DNA of 8,169 nt from Candidatus Gastranaerophilales bacterium (lineage in GTDB: Bacteria; Cyanobacteriota; Vampirovibrionia; Gastranaerophilales; Gastranaerophilaceae). Both the position numbers and the translations under genes were made by a program. The notes beneath the pieces were generated by a model, which made no database searches, was not told where the DNA came from, and was given only the letters and a program-made list of their open reading frames with translations. How positions within the stretch are numbered: the first letter of the stretch is position 1; each line of letters starts with the position of its first letter. Shown piece by piece: positions 6,589 through 8,169 of this stretch. Where the stretch lies: contig CAJUNK010000029.1 of the NCBI GenBank assembly GCA_910587815.1, positions 1-8,169 of the forward strand, in the 5' to 3' direction.

Positions 6589-6601
6589 TATAATTTTATC
6601 A
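6589..6601. promoter_or_regulatory. Overlapping divergent -10 elements for rarA and the solute-binding gene
   Basis: The plus strand has TATAAT at 6589-6594, 6 nt before ATG 6601. The minus strand has extended -10 TGATAAAAT at 6601-6593, 6 nt before ATG 6586. The hexamers overlap by two bases. With the usual ~7-nt distance from -10 to start, both transcripts would begin at their start codons. -35 boxes are weak on both sides and would lie inside the opposite gene. Confidence 0.55.
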
Positions 6602-7998
6602 TGATGAAGAAAATTTTAAAAATATTGGTTTTAACTATCCTTTTGGGTGCATTTTGTGCAGGTGGATATTATTTTTATAAAAAAAATAATGGAAACCTTA
6701 ACTTTCAAGAAATTTTGCCTAATAGCAGTGTGATTGGAAAACTACCAAAAACAATCTCTAAGGTTAATTTAGAACAAATTAAAAGTCCGTTTAAAAATTC
6801 CTTTGCAGGTTTATTTAAGAAAAAAGAAAAAAAATATCCTTTTGTTTTTTGGACAATTCAATTAAAAGCTCCTGCGGGACGTTTTATAGAAGAAAATATT
6901 GAAGTATTCAAAAAAATGAACCCAGATGTTGAAATTGTATGGGTGGATATTCCTATTGCAGAGGCGCAAAAAAGAACTTTGGCAACAGTGCTGTCAGGCA
7001 ATCCGCCGGATTTAATCAATTTAAACCCTGATTTTTCTTCACTTTTGGCACAAAAAGGAATTTTAGAATATTTTAGCGAAGAAGAAATGGCAGATTTTCA
7101 TCCTGAGCTTGTGGATAAATTAAGATATAATGGCAAAATCTTTGCACTGCCTTTTTATGCAACAAGCCCTGTTACAATTTATAATGAAAAAACGCTAAAC
7201 TCCTGTTTTAATGGTAATTATCCAGTTGTGACAAGTTATGAAGATATTTATGGCATGGCTGGTGAAATTAAAAATTGTACTGATAAGGCTGCAATTGTTT
7301 TAAATTTAAACGAAAACGATACATTTGCCAAAATATTGAATAAATATGATATTTCAACTTTTAATAATGATGAAGAGTCCAAAGCATTAAAACATGTTAT
7401 ATCAATGTTTGATAATATGTTTAAAAAAGGATATTTGCCAAAAGATACACTGACATTGAATCATAGAGAAATGGTAGAACAATATATGGCAAAAAACGCC
7501 GTGTTTCTTGTTGCAGGTTCTAATTTTATAAAAATGATTAAAGAAAATGCACCTGATATATACAAAGATTCTGAAGTTACAAACCAACTGACATCACCTG
7601 ATGGCAGATATGATGTAGGTTTGATGAATTTTGTAATACCAAAAAATGCCAAAAATAAAGAACTTGCAAAAGAATTTGCCATGCTTTTAACAAACAAAGA
7701 AAATCAATTACAATTTGCAAAATTAACAAATACATTGCCTGCAAATTTGGAAGTACTTTTGGATGATTATTTTATTGAATGTCCAGAAGATTTAATAGAA
7801 AAATCAAGATGTATAGGAGCTAGTCAACTTAATTTTTTAACTAGACAAGATTTTGGGTATAAAAATAAAAAGGCTATAAATGATACATTAAATCGTACTC
7901 TTGAAGAAATATTGCTGAATAATAAGATTGATGAAGAAAAACTTGAATTAAAATTGAAAAAAATGCAAAATGAAATAAGAAATCTTAAAAAAGACTAA
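6601..7998 (+). CDS. Membrane-anchored sugar-type ABC transporter solute-binding protein
   Basis: The 465-residue protein begins MMKKILKILVLTILLGAFCA, an N-terminal membrane segment (about 4-26). The only cysteine there is in GAFC, which is not a proper lipobox, so it is more likely a signal anchor than a lipoprotein. A ~50-residue linker rich in lysine and serine follows. From residue 79 it resembles family 1 extracellular solute-binding proteins: YPFVFWTIQLKAPAGRFIEE, NPDVEIVWVDIPIAE, VLSGNPPDLINLNPDF, then YNGKIFALPFYATSPVTIYN and a late EFAMLLTNKENQLQFAKLTN. These segments recall cyanobacterial sugar/glucosylglycerol-type binders. The C-terminus (~435-465) is a charged helix that could form a coiled coil. 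It should sit on the outer face of the inner membrane and present an oligosaccharide to a permease, but none is in the window. ATG 6601 is preferred over ATG 6604 because a TATAAT places the transcript start at 6601 and no ribosome binding site is visible. Codons upstream of 6601 in the same frame belong to rarA antisense. Confidence 0.88.
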   Translation: MMKKILKILVLTILLGAFCAGGYYFYKKNNGNLNFQEILPNSSVIGKLPKTISKVNLEQIKSPFKNSFAGLFKKKEKKYPFVFWTIQLKAPAGRFIEENIEVFKKMNPDVEIVWVDIPIAEAQKRTLATVLSGNPPDLINLNPDFSSLLAQKGILEYFSEEEMADFHPELVDKLRYNGKIFALPFYATSPVTIYNEKTLNSCFNGNYPVVTSYEDIYGMAGEIKNCTDKAAIVLNLNENDTFAKILNKYDISTFNNDEESKALKHVISMFDNMFKKGYLPKDTLTLNHREMVEQYMAKNAVFLVAGSNFIKMIKENAPDIYKDSEVTNQLTSPDGRYDVGLMNFVIPKNAKNKELAKEFAMLLTNKENQLQFAKLTNTLPANLEVLLDDYFIECPEDLIEKSRCIGASQLNFLTRQDFGYKNKKAINDTLNRTLEEILLNNKIDEEKLELKLKKMQNEIRNLKKD

Positions 7999-8033
7999 AA
8001 AAAGAGGCGCATTTGGTTACAGTAAAACGCGCC
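7997..8033 (-). terminator. Terminator between convergent genes
   Basis: GGCGC (8006-8010) pairs with GCGCC (8029-8033), with further T-A pairs inside after one mismatch. On the minus strand the stem is followed by TC and seven T residues (8003-7997), so it best terminates the glycine-rich gene entering from the right. It directly follows the stop codon of the solute-binding gene and may also serve that gene, though the plus strand has A residues, not T, after the stem. Confidence 0.65.
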
Positions 8034-8080
8034 CCAAAAAATGTTGTTTTATCTAAATATTAATAATTATTAAGGTTTCC

Positions 8081-8101
8081 GGCGGGTTTTTTCAACCCGC
8101 C
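8081..8101. terminator. Strong GC hairpin between convergent genes
   Basis: GGCGGGTT (8081-8088) and AACCCGCC (8094-8101) form a perfect 8-bp stem with a 5-nt loop. It lies 12 nt after the stop of the right-edge gene and 83 nt after the solute-binding gene. The plus strand continues TTCTACTTAT, the minus strand GGAAACCTT, so neither has a strong T tract. It may serve as a terminator or mRNA end-protecting stem. Confidence 0.5.
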
Positions 8102-8112
8102 TTCTACTTATA

Positions 8113-8169
8113 TCAATTACTCCACTCAATCACCACCATACCATTAGCACCTTTACCTCCTTTATACGC
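8113..8169 (-). CDS. C-terminal end of a second glycine-rich protein (5' part off window)
   Basis: The minus-strand frame reads KGGKGANGMVVIEWSN and then TGA at 8115-8113. The pattern G-x-x-G-x-N-G followed by alternating hydrophobic residues and I-[ES]-W matches the segment ASGKNGYMKISWGG near the left edge of the window. This suggests a paralogous glycine-rich exported protein ending in the same beta-strand. Only 18 residues are visible, so whether it also begins with a pilin-type helix cannot be seen. The frame is followed by two hairpins, which supports a real gene end. Confidence 0.65.
   Translation of the reverse strand, partial: AYKGGKGANGMVVIEWSN

Noticed and set aside
6490..6600. 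Extended start at 6490 for the solute-binding gene
   Set aside because: The extra 37 codons are the antisense of the rarA 5' end, and a TATAAT with the membrane-segment start lies at 6589-6601.
6640..6660. Lipoprotein signal in the solute-binding protein
   Set aside because: The sequence before the cysteine is GAF; phenylalanine at -1 does not fit the lipobox.

Overview
The window is AT-rich apart from one glycine-codon-rich gene. It looks like chromosome from a gut-type non-photosynthetic cyanobacterium of the Melainabacteria/Vampirovibrionia, most likely Gastranaerophilales. This is inferred from recalled family resemblance: a pilin-like N-terminus ending in APVMTKK, a solute-binding protein close to cyanobacterial sugar binders, and small proteins starting with a short '...FG' motif. 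No rRNA or universal marker gene is present to confirm it.

Layout from left to right. (1) Positions 1-1654, minus strand: one uninterrupted reading frame running off the left edge. It encodes a pilin-like membrane helix followed by a very glycine-rich exported region. Its first ~70 codons lie upstream of the pilin cleavage site, and about half of them are a REP-like inverted repeat (1446-1545) read as protein. (2) Positions 1655-1746: promoter, two copies of a 15-bp direct repeat and a ribosome binding site for that gene. (3) 1747-3996, minus: a cytoplasmic GH57 alpha-glucan-active enzyme with its own extended -10 promoter. (4) 4107-4304 and 4324-5172, minus: two small unrecognised proteins, probably one transcript ending at a hairpin at 4051-4076. 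(5) 5333-6586, minus: the replication-associated AAA+ ATPase RarA/MgsA. (6) 6601-7998, plus: a membrane-anchored sugar-type solute-binding protein, divergent from rarA with only 14 bp between start codons; both genes look leaderless. (7) 8113-8169, minus: the last 18 codons of another glycine-rich protein, whose tail has the same pattern as the left-edge protein.

The GH57 enzyme and the solute-binding protein both point to alpha-glucan or oligosaccharide metabolism, but they are not in one operon and no permease is adjacent. RarA is housekeeping. The two glycine-rich proteins at the edges are presumably surface or secreted proteins. The most unusual feature is the pilin-like protein whose long N-terminal leader is encoded by a mobile-type palindromic repeat.
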